From Acidobacteriaceae bacterium (lineage in GTDB: Bacteria > Acidobacteriota > Terriglobia > Terriglobales > Acidobacteriaceae): a stretch of 64,000 nucleotides of DNA. A program made the translations under genes and the position numbers. Positions 8,462-18,262 of the stretch are shown piece after piece; position 1 is the stretch's first letter, and every line of letters starts with the position of its first letter. The notes beneath the pieces were generated by a model. It was given only the letters and a program-made list of their open reading frames with translations, ran no database searches and was not told the DNA's origin. The stretch is from positions 1 through 64,000 of the forward strand of contig DAHUXR010000007.1 of the NCBI GenBank assembly GCA_027307045.1. Direction: 5' to 3'.

Positions 8462-9202
8462 ATGGTTTTAATCTCGGTTGGCCCGCAGAAGATTTCTACA
8501 GGCACGGTTCACATCTGGCAATTCGAAATTGCCTTGCCCAGAGAGCAGATCGAACCATATCGCAATCTTCTCTCGCAGGATGAAAATCAGCGGGCCGACC
8601 GTTTCTATTTTGATCGTGACAGAATCCGCTTCATTGCAGCCCGCGCGGCTATGCGATCGATTCTCGCGGGGTATCTGAATGTGACGCCGGAGCAAATCAT
8701 GTTTTCCTACGCTTCAAACGGAAAACCGGAGCTTGCAGGAGGATTGAGCGAGTCTGGATTGAAATTCAACCTATCGCATTCCCGCGACCGCGCCCTCCTT
8801 GGCGTAGTGAGCAACGTCTGTATTGGTGTTGATATTGAATTTATCAACCCTGAGTTTGCCAGTGATGGTGAAATAGCGCAGCGCTTCTTTGCGCCCGGAG
8901 AAGTAGCCAGGTTACGGGCGATGCCCACGACGGAACGGGCCGCCGCATTTTTCAGTTGCTGGACACGAAAGGAGGCCTATATCAAAGCGGTGGGACAAGG
9001 TTTATCACTGCCGTTGGACAGTTTTGAGGTGGCGTTTGGATCGGGAGTCGAGCCCAGCCTGCTGCGCGTTGAGGCCTCTGCTGATGAGGCAGGGCGATGG
9101 AGCATGTATAGCATTCCCGCTGCCGACGGCTACGCCGCAGCCATTCTCGTTGAAGGGAAAAATCATAAACTTGAATATCGCGAATGGGACTGGAGACAAT
9201 AA
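8462..9202 (+). CDS. 4'-phosphopantetheinyl transferase, Sfp type
   Basis: A 246-residue enzyme of the Sfp/HetI class that activates apo carrier proteins by transferring phosphopantetheine from CoA. The two fused halves are visible, with the Mg-binding GVDIEFI and the signature [20 protein letters not shown]; an earlier stretch [22 protein letters not shown] matches the CoA-binding region. The ATG at 8462 is preceded by AGGAAA and lies directly behind the thioesterase stop. The frame is open further upstream but overlaps the thioesterase. Broad specificity for NRPS or PKS carriers is usual for this class. Confidence 0.9.
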   Translation: MVLISVGPQKISTGTVHIWQFEIALPREQIEPYRNLLSQDENQRADRFYFDRDRIRFIAARAAMRSILAGYLNVTPEQIMFSYASNGKPELAGGLSESGLKFNLSHSRDRALLGVVSNVCIGVDIEFINPEFASDGEIAQRFFAPGEVARLRAMPTTERAAAFFSCWTRKEAYIKAVGQGLSLPLDSFEVAFGSGVEPSLLRVEASADEAGRWSMYSIPAADGYAAAILVEGKNHKLEYREWDWRQ

Positions 9203-9212
9203 CAGATGGCGT

Positions 9213-10745
9213 CTAGCGATCGTAAATTTCGGTAAATAGCTTCAATCGGCACTGGTCCGCTTCGCGAAGGCTGTCAGGACATAATCTCCACGTCCAGTTG
9301 CCGCCAAGAGTGCCAGGGGTGTTCATCCGGGCTTCACTGCCAAGCCCCAGTACATCCTGCATGGGAAAGAGGACTGTGTTGGCCACGGACTTCATGACTT
9401 CGCGAATAAAGATCCAGTTTACTTCTTCATCAAATTGGGCTGCGCTGGCGCCGAAGTAATTCTGTGCATCGGCATATTCTTTTCTTACGTCAGCTTGAGT
9501 GCGCGTGCTTTGGGCCACGCCGGAACGCCACCATCCGAACATGGTGTCATTGTCATGCCCGCCGGTGTAAGCCACAAGTTGCTGCTCATAATTATGGGGA
9601 CGAAAAGTGGGCGCCTGCGGATCAGTGCTGAAAGCAAATTGCAGAATCGCCATCCCAGGATAGCCAAAGTTTTTACGGATGGCTTCCACTTCCGGCGTAA
9701 TCACGCCCAGGTTCTCGGCGACAATCGGCAATGGGCCAAGCTTGTCCGTAAGGACTTTAAAGAGTTCAGCGCCTGGACCTTTGAACCATTTGCCGTGCAT
9801 CGCAGTTGGCTCGCCCGCGGGGATTTCCCAATAGGCTTCAAAGCCGCGGAAATGATCGAGCCGCACCATGTCAAACATCCTGACCGAGGCGCGCACGCGT
9901 TCAATCCACCAGCGGTAGCCGTCATTCTTCATGACATCCCAACGATAGAGGGGATTTCCCCAGAGCTGTCCGGTGGCGCTGAAGTAATCCGGAGGGACGC
10001 CAGAAACTTTGAGGGGACTTCCCTTATCATCCAGCCAGAACATCTCTGGATGGGCCCAGACGTCGGCGCTATCCTGTGCGGCATAAATGGGAATATCCCC
10101 CATAATGCGAATCCCCTGGCGCGCACAATTCTCTCGAACCACATTCCATTGGCGAAAAAACTCGAACTGCCAGAATTTGTAAGAAGCGATTTCAGATGAG
10201 AGCTTTCCTCTCCATTTTGCGATGGCGGAGTGATCGCGCGCAGCCAGGTCCGCGTCCCAGTCTGTCCACACCTTCCCCTGATGCGCGTCTTTGGCAGCCA
10301 TGAAAAGAGCATAGTCGTCCAGCCATACCCGGTTTTCCTGGACGAATTTCCAAAAATCACTTTTGACTTCGGATGTTGCGGTGGCAAGAAACCTTGAAGC
10401 AGCTTTTCGCAGCAAGCCGAATTTCCATGGAATCACTTTGCTGAAATCCACCCGATCTGTGGGAAACTCCGGCAATGCTCGCAAGTCTTCCTTATCAAGC
10501 CATCCCTCTTCGACCAGCGTCTCCAGGCTGATCAGCAACGGATTTCCCGCGAACGCCGACAGCGATTGATAAGGTGAATCGCCGTATCCGGTTGGATTCA
10601 ACGGCAGCACCTGCCAGATTTTTATGCCTGCATCGTGCAGATAGGAACAAAAACGCAGCGCCTCCGCTCCCAATTCGCCTATCCCATAAGCGCCAGGCAA
10701 AGACGTGGGATGCAGCAGTATGCCGGCTGATCGGGGAAATATCAT
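9213..10745 (-). CDS. malQ: 4-alpha-glucanotransferase (amylomaltase)
   Basis: A 510-residue GH77 enzyme that transfers alpha-1,4-glucan segments between chains and processes maltodextrins. It begins MIFPRSAGILLHPTSLPG, the family's standard N-terminus. Catalytic regions are visible: MVRLDHFRGF with the nucleophile Asp, PIVAENLGVITPEV with the acid/base Glu, and GGHDNDTMFGWW with the transition-state Asp. Its ATG at 10745 overlaps the stop of the trehalose synthase gene as ATGA, so the two are translationally coupled. Together they link glycogen, maltose and trehalose turnover. The frame extends 14 codons upstream of this start, but the overlap and the family N-terminus fix it here. Confidence 0.93.
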   Translation of the reverse strand: MIFPRSAGILLHPTSLPGAYGIGELGAEALRFCSYLHDAGIKIWQVLPLNPTGYGDSPYQSLSAFAGNPLLISLETLVEEGWLDKEDLRALPEFPTDRVDFSKVIPWKFGLLRKAASRFLATATSEVKSDFWKFVQENRVWLDDYALFMAAKDAHQGKVWTDWDADLAARDHSAIAKWRGKLSSEIASYKFWQFEFFRQWNVVRENCARQGIRIMGDIPIYAAQDSADVWAHPEMFWLDDKGSPLKVSGVPPDYFSATGQLWGNPLYRWDVMKNDGYRWWIERVRASVRMFDMVRLDHFRGFEAYWEIPAGEPTAMHGKWFKGPGAELFKVLTDKLGPLPIVAENLGVITPEVEAIRKNFGYPGMAILQFAFSTDPQAPTFRPHNYEQQLVAYTGGHDNDTMFGWWRSGVAQSTRTQADVRKEYADAQNYFGASAAQFDEEVNWIFIREVMKSVANTVLFPMQDVLGLGSEARMNTPGTLGGNWTWRLCPDSLREADQCRLKLFTEIYDR

Positions 10746-13700
10746 TGCAGTTGTTCCAGAATCCCGTGAAGAGGAATGCGCACCCAATCCGGCCGGTGCC
10801 GAAGTTCATACTCGACTTCCATCAATCCCTTTTCCAGCGTAAAGGCATCAAGCAGGACCTTGATTTCCGGCTGGGTTTGCGGCAAACAGTCAGCGGCCCT
10901 GGCGGTTTCAAAGTATCCCCGCAGGAACAGCGCACTTACCCATTGATACCAGGCCTTGGCCCAGCGTTCCAGCCGCCAATCATCCTGCGTAGTAACAATT
11001 CCCGGGACATGATTGAAGAGTACGGCGTGCGATACATAGTGAAGTGAGCGGACCATGCTGGCAACATCTTTCATCGGCGACCGTTTGAGGCGTCGCTCAC
11101 TCATGGGCCTTGTATAGTCTCCGTCAAAATTCTTGATGATGAAATTACTGCCGCTGTAAAAGACATTTGCCAGGTGATAGTCGCCATGATGGCGCATGCG
11201 CATTCCGGAGATGCGCATGTCCCGAAGAGCGTTGAAGCGTTCCCCCAGGGTATCCTGCTGCTCCAGCACGGCCCGCGCTTCCTCATGGGCCGCACCCGAT
11301 AACTGCTCCACATGCTGGCGAAGCGCATCAAGGGACTTATTCATCTGCGCCAGAAACCCATGATAAAGACTGTGACGATAGAACTCCGTGAAAGGCTCGG
11401 GCGCAAATTCCGGCATCTCCGGATGGCCGCTGAGCGCAGCGTGCAGTTCAGCGGTGCAGCGCCCCAACAGCACCGCCGTCTCAGCATGGCCTCCCAGCAA
11501 TTCAGTGATGACGCGCGGGACCGGTTGAGAGGCCAAGGCGAACGGGGTGCCTGAGGTCAATTCTTTCAGGCGTGGATCGTCTTCGCCGATGGCCAGCGCG
11601 CGTTCAAAGAAAAGTCCCAGATGGTCCAGCGTATATGTCCAACCATCTGCTGCATTGCGAACGAAGGCTGTGAGCGTCCCGAGCGTTGTCACTTCCTCGC
11701 TCTCATCTTCCTGCCTTACGCGGTATTCGATCGCGCCTAGTGTGCGGGCAATATGAGCAAAGTTTGTGTGGTTCGTCAGGAACTCGCCAACTTCGCGGTC
11801 CGGGTTTGGTCCCGGCTCCACTTCGCGATATATGGTAAAAACAAAATCCTGTCCCAACGTTACCTGGATTTTGTGCGCATCCAGCGTTTGCGGCTGCGGC
11901 TCCAGATTGGAGCGAACGCGGCCCCAAGCCTCACGAAAAGCTCGCGTATGCGTGCCGACGATGTCTCCTTTTTCTCCCTTGATCCGGCGACGCCGCAGCA
12001 TGGCCTTTAACAATGCGTCATTGAACTGCCGGTCAAAGACCGATCCATAGAGCATCGATTGTGGATCAGGCAGGCCTTTTACCTTTGCCAGGACCGTATA
12101 AAGTTTTTCACGCAAAATCGTTTCGGCCTGTTCCCCCGCCGTCAGCGAAAGTGGGAGGGTGAACATCTCTGGTTCGCCATCAGTATATTCAACGTTTACC
12201 AGCAGGATATGCGCCAACGTCTCTGGCAAAGTGATTACGTCATGGATCCGCACTTGCCGGATCGTACGATGTTTGTTGATGAACCATGATCGCCTGCGCA
12301 AGATCATCGGAAGCAGTTTCGCGATATTATTGCGCGTGGCCGCGCTGAAAAGTTCCTGTGCATCCATTGCCAGCACCGGTATGTCTTCTGCTCGCGCCGT
12401 GACGGAAAACGATTCCTGGCTCTGTTCAACTGGCTGCAGATGAAACCACTGGAAAGCATGCGGTCCCAGGGAAAGCAGGTAGGGCTGTTCAGTGATCGCG
12501 GGAAAACGGTTGCGGCCGAAAACTTCCACGGGCACGGCTTCACGATGTCTGGACAAGTCCAGCTCCGCGCATTGCGTAAAGCGCGAAAGATTGGCTACCA
12601 CAAGAATCTTCTCGTCCTCAAACTCGCGTACAAAAGCCAATATTTTGCGGTTGGGAGGGAACAGGATTTCCATCTTCCCGCGTCCGAAGGCTGGATGTTG
12701 CTTGCGTTGCGCGATCATCCGCTTCATCCACCACAGCAGAGAGTGCGAGTTGTTATTCTGCGTCTCAACATTGAGCGCTTCGTAGTGATATTCCGGATCG
12801 ATGTTCACCGGCAGGTAAAGCTTCTGCGGATTGGCACGGGAGAATCCGGCATTGCGGTCCGGGCTCCATTGCATCGGCGTGCGAACGCCGTTGCGATCAC
12901 CCAGATAGATATTGTCGCCCATGCCGATTTCGTCGCCATAATAAAGGACCGGGGTTCCGGGCAGTGAGAGCAGCAGAGCGTTCATCAGTTCGATGCGACG
13001 GCGATCGTTTTCCAGCAGTGGCGCAAGCCGCCGGCGGATGCCCAGGTTGATCCGCATCCCACGGTCCTGCGCGTAGGTGCGGTACATGTAATCGCGCTCT
13101 TCGTCCGTCACCATCTCCAGCGTAAGTTCGTCATGGTTGCGCAGGAACATGGCCCATTGGCAATTTTCCGGGATCGGCGGCGTGATGCGCAGAATCTCCG
13201 TGATAGGGTGGCGGTCTTCCATGCGCAAGCCCATGAACAGGCGCGGCATAATGGGGAAATGAAATGCCATGTGGCATTCGTCGCCACTCCCGAAATATGC
13301 GACAGCATCTTCCGGCCACTGATTCGCTTCCGCCAGCAGCATGCGTCCTTGGTATTTTTCGTCCACATGCTTGCGCAGCTCTTTTAACGCGGTGTGGGTT
13401 TCCGGCAGGTTCTCACAGTTTGTGCCCTCGCGTTCAAACAGGTATGGCACCGCGTCAAGGCGCAGGCCGTCCACGCCCAGGTCAAACCAGAAATCCATTG
13501 CCGCAAACATGGCTTTTCGGACCTCTGGATTCTCCCAGTTGAGATCTGGCTGGTGTGAATAAAATCGATGCCAGTAATACGCCTTGGCGACTGGGTCCCA
13601 GGTCCAGTTGGAGCTTTCAAAGTCCTTAAAGATGATGCGCGCGTCGCGATACTTGTCCGACGTATCGCTCCAAACGTAAAAATCCCGCCAGCGGCTGCCT

Positions 13701-14053
13701 GCCGGCGCCCGCCGCGAACGCTGAAACCAGAGATGCTGGTCAGAGGTATGGTTTAGCACCAGTTCGGTAATCACCTTCAGGCCGCGGCGCTTTGCCTCTC
13801 GCATAAAGCGTTGGAAATCTTTCAGTGAGCCATAGGATCGGTGCACGTCCGTATAGTCGGAAATGTCATATCCGTCGTCTTTCAAGGGTGAAGGACAGAA
13901 CGGCAGAAGCCAGACCGCGGTGACGCCAAGGTCTTCCAGATACGGCAACTTCTGGGTCAATCCGCCAAAGTCACCGATCCCGTCGGTAACACTGTCGAAA
14001 AATGCCCTGACATGAACTTCGTAAATGATTGCGTCTTTATACCAATCCTGCAT
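10742..14053 (-). CDS. treS: Trehalose synthase-maltokinase fusion
   Basis: A 1103-residue, two-module protein. Residues 1 to about 550 are a GH13 trehalose synthase (maltose-trehalose isomerase): YEVHVRAFFDS at the start, DGLRLDAVPYLFERE with the nucleophile Asp, LLAEANQWPEDAV with Glu, LRNHDELTLE with the third acid. Residues from about 570 are a maltokinase (Pep2/Mak) module with the kinase-like MRHHGDYHLANVFY and IIKNFDGDYTRPMSERR stretches. The fusion isomerises trehalose to maltose and phosphorylates it to maltose 1-phosphate, the donor for GlgE alpha-glucan synthesis. GlgE is not in the window. The kinase loop reads NFDGD where many members have DFEGE. The start has no strong ribosome binding site. 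Confidence 0.92.
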   Translation of the reverse strand: MQDWYKDAIIYEVHVRAFFDSVTDGIGDFGGLTQKLPYLEDLGVTAVWLLPFCPSPLKDDGYDISDYTDVHRSYGSLKDFQRFMREAKRRGLKVITELVLNHTSDQHLWFQRSRRAPAGSRWRDFYVWSDTSDKYRDARIIFKDFESSNWTWDPVAKAYYWHRFYSHQPDLNWENPEVRKAMFAAMDFWFDLGVDGLRLDAVPYLFEREGTNCENLPETHTALKELRKHVDEKYQGRMLLAEANQWPEDAVAYFGSGDECHMAFHFPIMPRLFMGLRMEDRHPITEILRITPPIPENCQWAMFLRNHDELTLEMVTDEERDYMYRTYAQDRGMRINLGIRRRLAPLLENDRRRIELMNALLLSLPGTPVLYYGDEIGMGDNIYLGDRNGVRTPMQWSPDRNAGFSRANPQKLYLPVNIDPEYHYEALNVETQNNNSHSLLWWMKRMIAQRKQHPAFGRGKMEILFPPNRKILAFVREFEDEKILVVANLSRFTQCAELDLSRHREAVPVEVFGRNRFPAITEQPYLLSLGPHAFQWFHLQPVEQSQESFSVTARAEDIPVLAMDAQELFSAATRNNIAKLLPMILRRRSWFINKHRTIRQVRIHDVITLPETLAHILLVNVEYTDGEPEMFTLPLSLTAGEQAETILREKLYTVLAKVKGLPDPQSMLYGSVFDRQFNDALLKAMLRRRRIKGEKGDIVGTHTRAFREAWGRVRSNLEPQPQTLDAHKIQVTLGQDFVFTIYREVEPGPNPDREVGEFLTNHTNFAHIARTLGAIEYRVRQEDESEEVTTLGTLTAFVRNAADGWTYTLDHLGLFFERALAIGEDDPRLKELTSGTPFALASQPVPRVITELLGGHAETAVLLGRCTAELHAALSGHPEMPEFAPEPFTEFYRHSLYHGFLAQMNKSLDALRQHVEQLSGAAHEEARAVLEQQDTLGERFNALRDMRISGMRMRHHGDYHLANVFYSGSNFIIKNFDGDYTRPMSERRLKRSPMKDVASMVRSLHYVSHAVLFNHVPGIVTTQDDWRLERWAKAWYQWVSALFLRGYFETARAADCLPQTQPEIKVLLDAFTLEKGLMEVEYELRHRPDWVRIPLHGILEQLQ

Positions 14054-14552
14054 GCGGTCCGAGTGAACTGATTAGGACTATTAAATTGTATCTGGAGTTG
14101 GCTCCTGAGGACGGCAACCCGAACCGCCGGAAGTCTTTACCTGTCCCCTTGTGCGGACACCCACAATGAATTCCGCCTTTTGCGCTATAGAAACGGGCAT
14201 CCGTCCAGACTGGCGGCCTGCCGAAAATTGCCTGGAATTCACGGTTGTGGCCCACCTGCTATTTGTCTTGTCGAGAGCTGCTGATTTTTAACGATTTATC
14301 CCCAAATTGAATTCAGAAACACAATTTGAAGCATTAAAACTTTACAAAAAGTCGATTGACAGGGGATTCAGTATGGATTATTACGGTGCTTTAAAACCCG
14401 ATGCCAAGTGAGTGAGAGATTGCATGCGCGGTGCGATGTCTCGAATTGGTGATGAGGTATTTTCCCCCTCCGGCTTGCTCCTCTTAGCATTTTGCTCCGG
14501 CTACCCCCATGGCCGGTTTGCACTTGGCATTGCGACCTTCGAGGAGTCTCGG
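14054..14552. other. Divergent promoter region upstream of treS and the AraC-type gene
   Basis: About 500 bases, with an AT-rich core around 14280-14350. The rightward frame is open from 14412, but the ribosome binding site selects 14553. No RNA gene is recognised. Confidence 0.5.
14356..14384 (+). promoter_or_regulatory. Candidate sigma-70 promoter for the AraC-type gene
   Basis: A perfect -35 hexamer TTGACA at 14356-14361 is followed after 17 bases by TATTAC (14379-14384), four matches of six to TATAAT. It would start transcription near 14391, giving a long leader before the ATG at 14553. Confidence 0.45.
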
Positions 14553-14876
14553 ATGCCGGACGATTACCGAATTCGCAAAGTGTTGGAGTCCCTGGAAGAT
14601 GATCCAGCAACAAGCGTTCAGAAACTTGCCACCTTGGTAAACCTCAGCAGTTCGCGGTTGGGACACCTATTCAAACTTCAGATGGGCGTTGATCTGAACC
14701 ATTTTCTGGCGAACCAACGGCTGCAGAAAGCAGCGGAACTCTTACGGCACACCGAGCTCTCGATCAAGGAGATTGCCGTCCGCGTTGGTTATCATCATTC
14801 ATCCAGCTTTGATCGTGGATTTCAACACAAGTTTGGCGTTCCTCCGGCGGATTTCCGTAGAAGAAATCGTCTTTAG
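14553..14876 (+). CDS. AraC-type DNA-binding protein (HTH domain only), paralogue 1
   Basis: From ATG 14553, behind GAGGAG, the product is 107 residues and consists almost only of the AraC/XylS double helix-turn-helix. The first HTH is around VQKLATLVNLSSSRLGHLFK; the linker helix is HFLANQRLQKAAELL; the second HTH and signature are LSIKEIAVRVGYHHSSSFDR and FQHKFGVPPADFRRR. There is no ligand-binding N-terminal domain, as in MarA/SoxS-type regulators, so activity probably depends on amount or on a partner. It is clearly related to the protein at 15314-15799. An upstream in-frame start at 14412 would add 47 residues of unfamiliar sequence. Confidence 0.85.
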   Translation: MPDDYRIRKVLESLEDDPATSVQKLATLVNLSSSRLGHLFKLQMGVDLNHFLANQRLQKAAELLRHTELSIKEIAVRVGYHHSSSFDRGFQHKFGVPPADFRRRNRL

Positions 14877-15313
14877 AGGGATGACGATTCTCCTTTGGAT
14901 TCCGCCCTCCCCTTCCAAACACCCTAGTTCATATTGGAAAATTCTTACTTTCAGCGTCCAAAGCTAAGGAATAGCCGCAAATGCTAAGCAATACTGATTG
15001 ACTAGGCTTTCTTATTCTTGTGAAATCCCTAAACATCGTGCAGCGATGTGGGTCCGAAGAACGTCATCACCGACAAGCGCTGGGGCACAGGGTTTGCCCA
15101 CTTTGAACCCGTTACAAAATCGAAGCTGATCTCGACGGATAAGAATCGGCTCGATAAAGAAACCACTTCTCCACCAGGGAATAAGGGAAGGCAGTCTGCA
15201 ACAGATTGCCGGCGGATTGTTAAGACACTGATTCATCAAAAAACCGTCGCCGGTTTACACCAAACCATTTCGTCGCACGCTGAGGACGAAGTCTGGATGG
15301 TGAAGGGGCTTCC
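14877..15313. other. Intergenic region between the two AraC-type genes
   Basis: About 440 bases. A plus-strand open frame at 15048-15383 overlaps the next gene and resembles nothing I know. I see no structured RNA or terminator. Confidence 0.45.
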
Positions 15314-15799
15314 ATGGGTACGAATCAGTCTTCTGCCAAGAAGAACGGAGCAAGAACTACTTCGTTCAATCCTGAACTCATAAAAACAGCCGTGTGCAGT
15401 GGAGCTGCCAAATGCAATGGGTTGGCGCCAGGCTCGCTGATCCCGGTAGTCGAGGATTGCCGGCTGCGCAAAGTGCTGCAGATGATTGCGTCCGATTCAC
15501 CGCAGAAGATTCAGGACCTGGCTCTGGAATGCAATTTGAGCGAGTCACACCTGCAACACCTGTTCAAAGAATGCACCGGCCTGGGACTTGGACGGCTGCT
15601 GGCTGATCAAAGAATGCAGCGCGCGGCCAAGCTGCTGGGACAAACCAATCTCAGCATCAAGGAGATTGCGTGGACCGTTGGCTATGAACATACCTCAAGC
15701 TTTACTCGCGCGTTCGAACGCCATTTCCGCGAAGCACCGCGATGCTTCCGGCAACGGCAAGAGCGCACGAACGGCAATGGCAGAAAAGAGCAGCCTTAA
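15314..15799 (+). CDS. AraC-type DNA-binding protein, paralogue 2
   Basis: The 161-residue product starts at ATG 15314 behind AAGGGG. An unfamiliar N-terminal stretch of about 48 residues precedes an AraC-type double HTH: DCRLRKVLQMIASDSPQKIQ, then LALECNLSESHLQHLFKE, LLADQRMQRAAKLLGQ, LSIKEIAWTVGYEHTSSFTR and FERHFREAPRCFRQR. The arrangement matches the upstream paralogue almost helix by helix (both have RKVL before the first HTH and LSIKEIA in the second), which suggests a tandem duplication. It lies 405 bases upstream of the multicopper oxidase and could regulate that cluster, but no binding site is proven. Confidence 0.85.
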   Translation: MGTNQSSAKKNGARTTSFNPELIKTAVCSGAAKCNGLAPGSLIPVVEDCRLRKVLQMIASDSPQKIQDLALECNLSESHLQHLFKECTGLGLGRLLADQRMQRAAKLLGQTNLSIKEIAWTVGYEHTSSFTRAFERHFREAPRCFRQRQERTNGNGRKEQP

Positions 15800-16204
15800 C
15801 AAGCTCATTGAGAAACTCCGCGGAAACCGCATGGAAGCAGGGTAATAGCACGCCCTGACAGATTCCGGAGAATGAACTTTCATTTCGACCGTTTCCGCCA
15901 CAGAAGCAATCCATAGCGTTCAGTCTGGACGCAACTGCCCCGTTGCTACATCCGAGCTTTTCGAAATCAGGTAGGGTAATCGAAATCATCCGTATTTCTC
16001 GTTCGGATTCGAGAGCACCCGCACAAAATGCTAACAAAAAGATAAATCAGCTAACGCTTCAGTGTTCGCGAGAAACGAGGAGAGACTAGTCTGTCGACTC
16101 TGGTGCAAGGCCGCATGCTGCTTGATGGAGATAAACCTCGCACCGGTATCCGCAAATTTTTGAAACATGGTTGTCAAGGCGGCTAAACGCAGAGGAGGCA
16201 AGTC
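15800..16204. other. Leader region of the multicopper oxidase cluster
   Basis: About 405 bases ahead of the oxidase gene. No convincing gene is present on either strand. Bases 16098-16142 contain a weak stem with GGTGC and GCACC ends. The strong AGAGGAGG site at about 16190-16197 serves the oxidase. Confidence 0.45.
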
Positions 16205-18196
16205 ATGTACTTCAACGTATTCGGCGAAAAAGTTTCCAGGAGACGCTACAAAGAGATGTGTGAGGCCGCCAAGAACCGGCGCGAACTGATCGCCGCCGGT
16301 CTCACCAGCCGGCGCGACCTCTTTAAGATGGGGCTGTTGACAGCAAGCGGTATGTTGGTAGCCAAGAGCGGCTTGAGCGCCCGGGCGTACGGGCAAACAC
16401 AGACGAATAACCCTCCCAGTTCAGGCGGGACCAATACAAGCCCTGGGACAAACCAGAATTGCGTGCCCGGCAACCAGACGGCAAGCCCGCCGACTCGGGC
16501 ATTCATCTCCCCGCTGCCGATCATTCCACTGGCCCGGACGGTTTCAGCGCTTTCGCCCACGCCGACCGAAAATCCGAACACCGCCGCTGGTGAAGTTCGC
16601 GCCGCTCCCTTTCAGGCGCCACAGATCGATTCCACCAGGTTCCCGGTGGTTCCTGCCACCCTTTACAAGTTTACCCAGAAGCAGTTCACCACCTCGGGGA
16701 TGTCTCCGGACCTGCCGGCACAGACCCTCTGGGGGTTCGACGATGGCACCGGACCGCGCAGCCCTGGGCCGACCTACCAGGCCTTTTATGGCAGGCCTCA
16801 GCTCACCCGCAACGTGAATGCGCTGCCGAATATAAATCAGGTCAACAACACCGGCTTTGGAATGCCTTCGGTTTCCACCCATCTGCACAACGCGCACAAT
16901 CCTTCAGAGAGTGACGGCAACCCGTGCGACTTCTACCCCGCGGGACACTTCTGCGATCAGTACTATCCCAACGTGCTGGCCGGCTTCAACTCCGACCATG
17001 CGCCTAACGGCGACATCAGCGAATCGCTGAGCACGCTGTGGTATCACGATCACCGTATTGACTTCACCTCGCAGAACACCTACAAGGGTCTGGCCGGCTT
17101 CTATTGCCTGTTCAACCAGTTTGACACCGGCAGCGACCAAACCGGATTCCGCCTGCCCAGCTTCCCACAGCACGATATTCCGCTGATGTTCAACGACAAA
17201 GTGTTCGACCCCACCACCGGCCAGTTGGTATTCGATCTATTCAACCTGGACGGCATCCTGGGCGACAAGTTCCTGGTCAACGGCGTGATCCAGCCGTTCC
17301 TCAACGTGGAGCCGCGCCGGTATCGTTTCCGCATGCTCGACACCGGTCCCTCCCGCTTCTACGAGTTCTTCCTGACCGGCAATGTAGGTGGAGCAGGCTC
17401 GCCCACGACCAATCCATACTTCCTGATCGGCACCGATGGCAACCTGATTCCCAATCCCATCCAGGTGCAGAGCGTACGCATCGGCCCGGCGGAACGCGTG
17501 GATGTCATCATCGACTTCAGCAAGTTCGCCGGCAAGACGCTATATCTTGAGAACCGCCTGAACCAGCTCAACGGCCAGGGCCCCGCAGCCGTCGACAGTC
17601 AGCTTGCTCCTCAGAACAGCTCTACAACCGAGTGCAGCGGGGTTCTCAATAGTGCAAACCAGGGAGCCATTAAGCCAGCGGGCGCCGGCGACCTGATCCT
17701 GAAGTTCAATGTGAGCGGCACGGCATGCATCGACAACAGTGTGGATCCGGCGACCAATCCATCCTTTTACCAGTTGCCGTCCACCACGGCGACGCCGCGC
17801 ATTGTCCGCACCTTCAAGTTTGACCGCTTGAACGGGCAATGGTCGATCAACGGGCAGTTCATGGACTGCAATCAATTCCGCTTCGCGGTACAGCAGAACA
17901 GCGCGGAGCACTGGCTACTTACCAACCTTACGGGCGATTGGACGCACCCCGTCCACATCCACCTGGAGGAGCACCAGATCATGAACCGCAACAGGGTTGC
18001 GCCAACCGTGCCCACGGACCTCGGGCGCAAAGACGTTACCCAGTTGCATCCCAACGAGCGCGTGGAGCTGTTCTTCCGCTTCCGCGACTGGCTGGGCAAG
18101 TACCCGATCCACTGCCATAACGTGGTGCATGAAGACCACGCCATGATGGCGCTCTGGCACGTTGTACCACAGGGCGACAATGTGGCGGTGCCGTAA
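16205..18196 (+). CDS. Tat-exported multicopper oxidase, CotA/laccase-like
   Basis: The 663-residue protein has a long N-terminal extension followed by a twin-arginine signal (TSRRDLFKMG and a hydrophobic stretch near residues 34-60), so it is exported folded. All four copper-binding blocks are present: THLHNAH with His226 and His228, LWYHDH with His281 and His283, HPVHIHLEEH from residue 581, and PIHCHNVVHEDHAMM with Cys637, His642 and Met647 as type 1 copper ligands. The block LWYHDHRIDFTSQNTYKGLA resembles spore-coat CotA and phenoxazinone synthase rather than CueO. Metal, bilirubin or phenolic oxidation is possible; the substrate is unknown. A SCO-like gene follows 66 bases on. Confidence 0.9.
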   Translation: MYFNVFGEKVSRRRYKEMCEAAKNRRELIAAGLTSRRDLFKMGLLTASGMLVAKSGLSARAYGQTQTNNPPSSGGTNTSPGTNQNCVPGNQTASPPTRAFISPLPIIPLARTVSALSPTPTENPNTAAGEVRAAPFQAPQIDSTRFPVVPATLYKFTQKQFTTSGMSPDLPAQTLWGFDDGTGPRSPGPTYQAFYGRPQLTRNVNALPNINQVNNTGFGMPSVSTHLHNAHNPSESDGNPCDFYPAGHFCDQYYPNVLAGFNSDHAPNGDISESLSTLWYHDHRIDFTSQNTYKGLAGFYCLFNQFDTGSDQTGFRLPSFPQHDIPLMFNDKVFDPTTGQLVFDLFNLDGILGDKFLVNGVIQPFLNVEPRRYRFRMLDTGPSRFYEFFLTGNVGGAGSPTTNPYFLIGTDGNLIPNPIQVQSVRIGPAERVDVIIDFSKFAGKTLYLENRLNQLNGQGPAAVDSQLAPQNSSTTECSGVLNSANQGAIKPAGAGDLILKFNVSGTACIDNSVDPATNPSFYQLPSTTATPRIVRTFKFDRLNGQWSINGQFMDCNQFRFAVQQNSAEHWLLTNLTGDWTHPVHIHLEEHQIMNRNRVAPTVPTDLGRKDVTQLHPNERVELFFRFRDWLGKYPIHCHNVVHEDHAMMALWHVVPQGDNVAVP

Positions 18197-18262
18197 CAAA
18201 GACGAGAGAAAGTGCGTCCCCGCACACCAACCGTGTGCGGGGCGCGGAAGGGAGATTCGATC

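Noticed and set aside
15048-15383. Open frame between the two AraC-type genes
   Set aside because: No family resemblance, no ribosome binding site, and it overlaps the second AraC-type gene.
16098-16142. Possible riboswitch ahead of the oxidase gene
   Set aside because: Only a weak stem is visible; no known riboswitch consensus could be matched by eye.
16031-16396. Minus-strand open frame in front of the multicopper oxidase
   Set aside because: It overlaps the oxidase signal region in antisense and has unusual composition.
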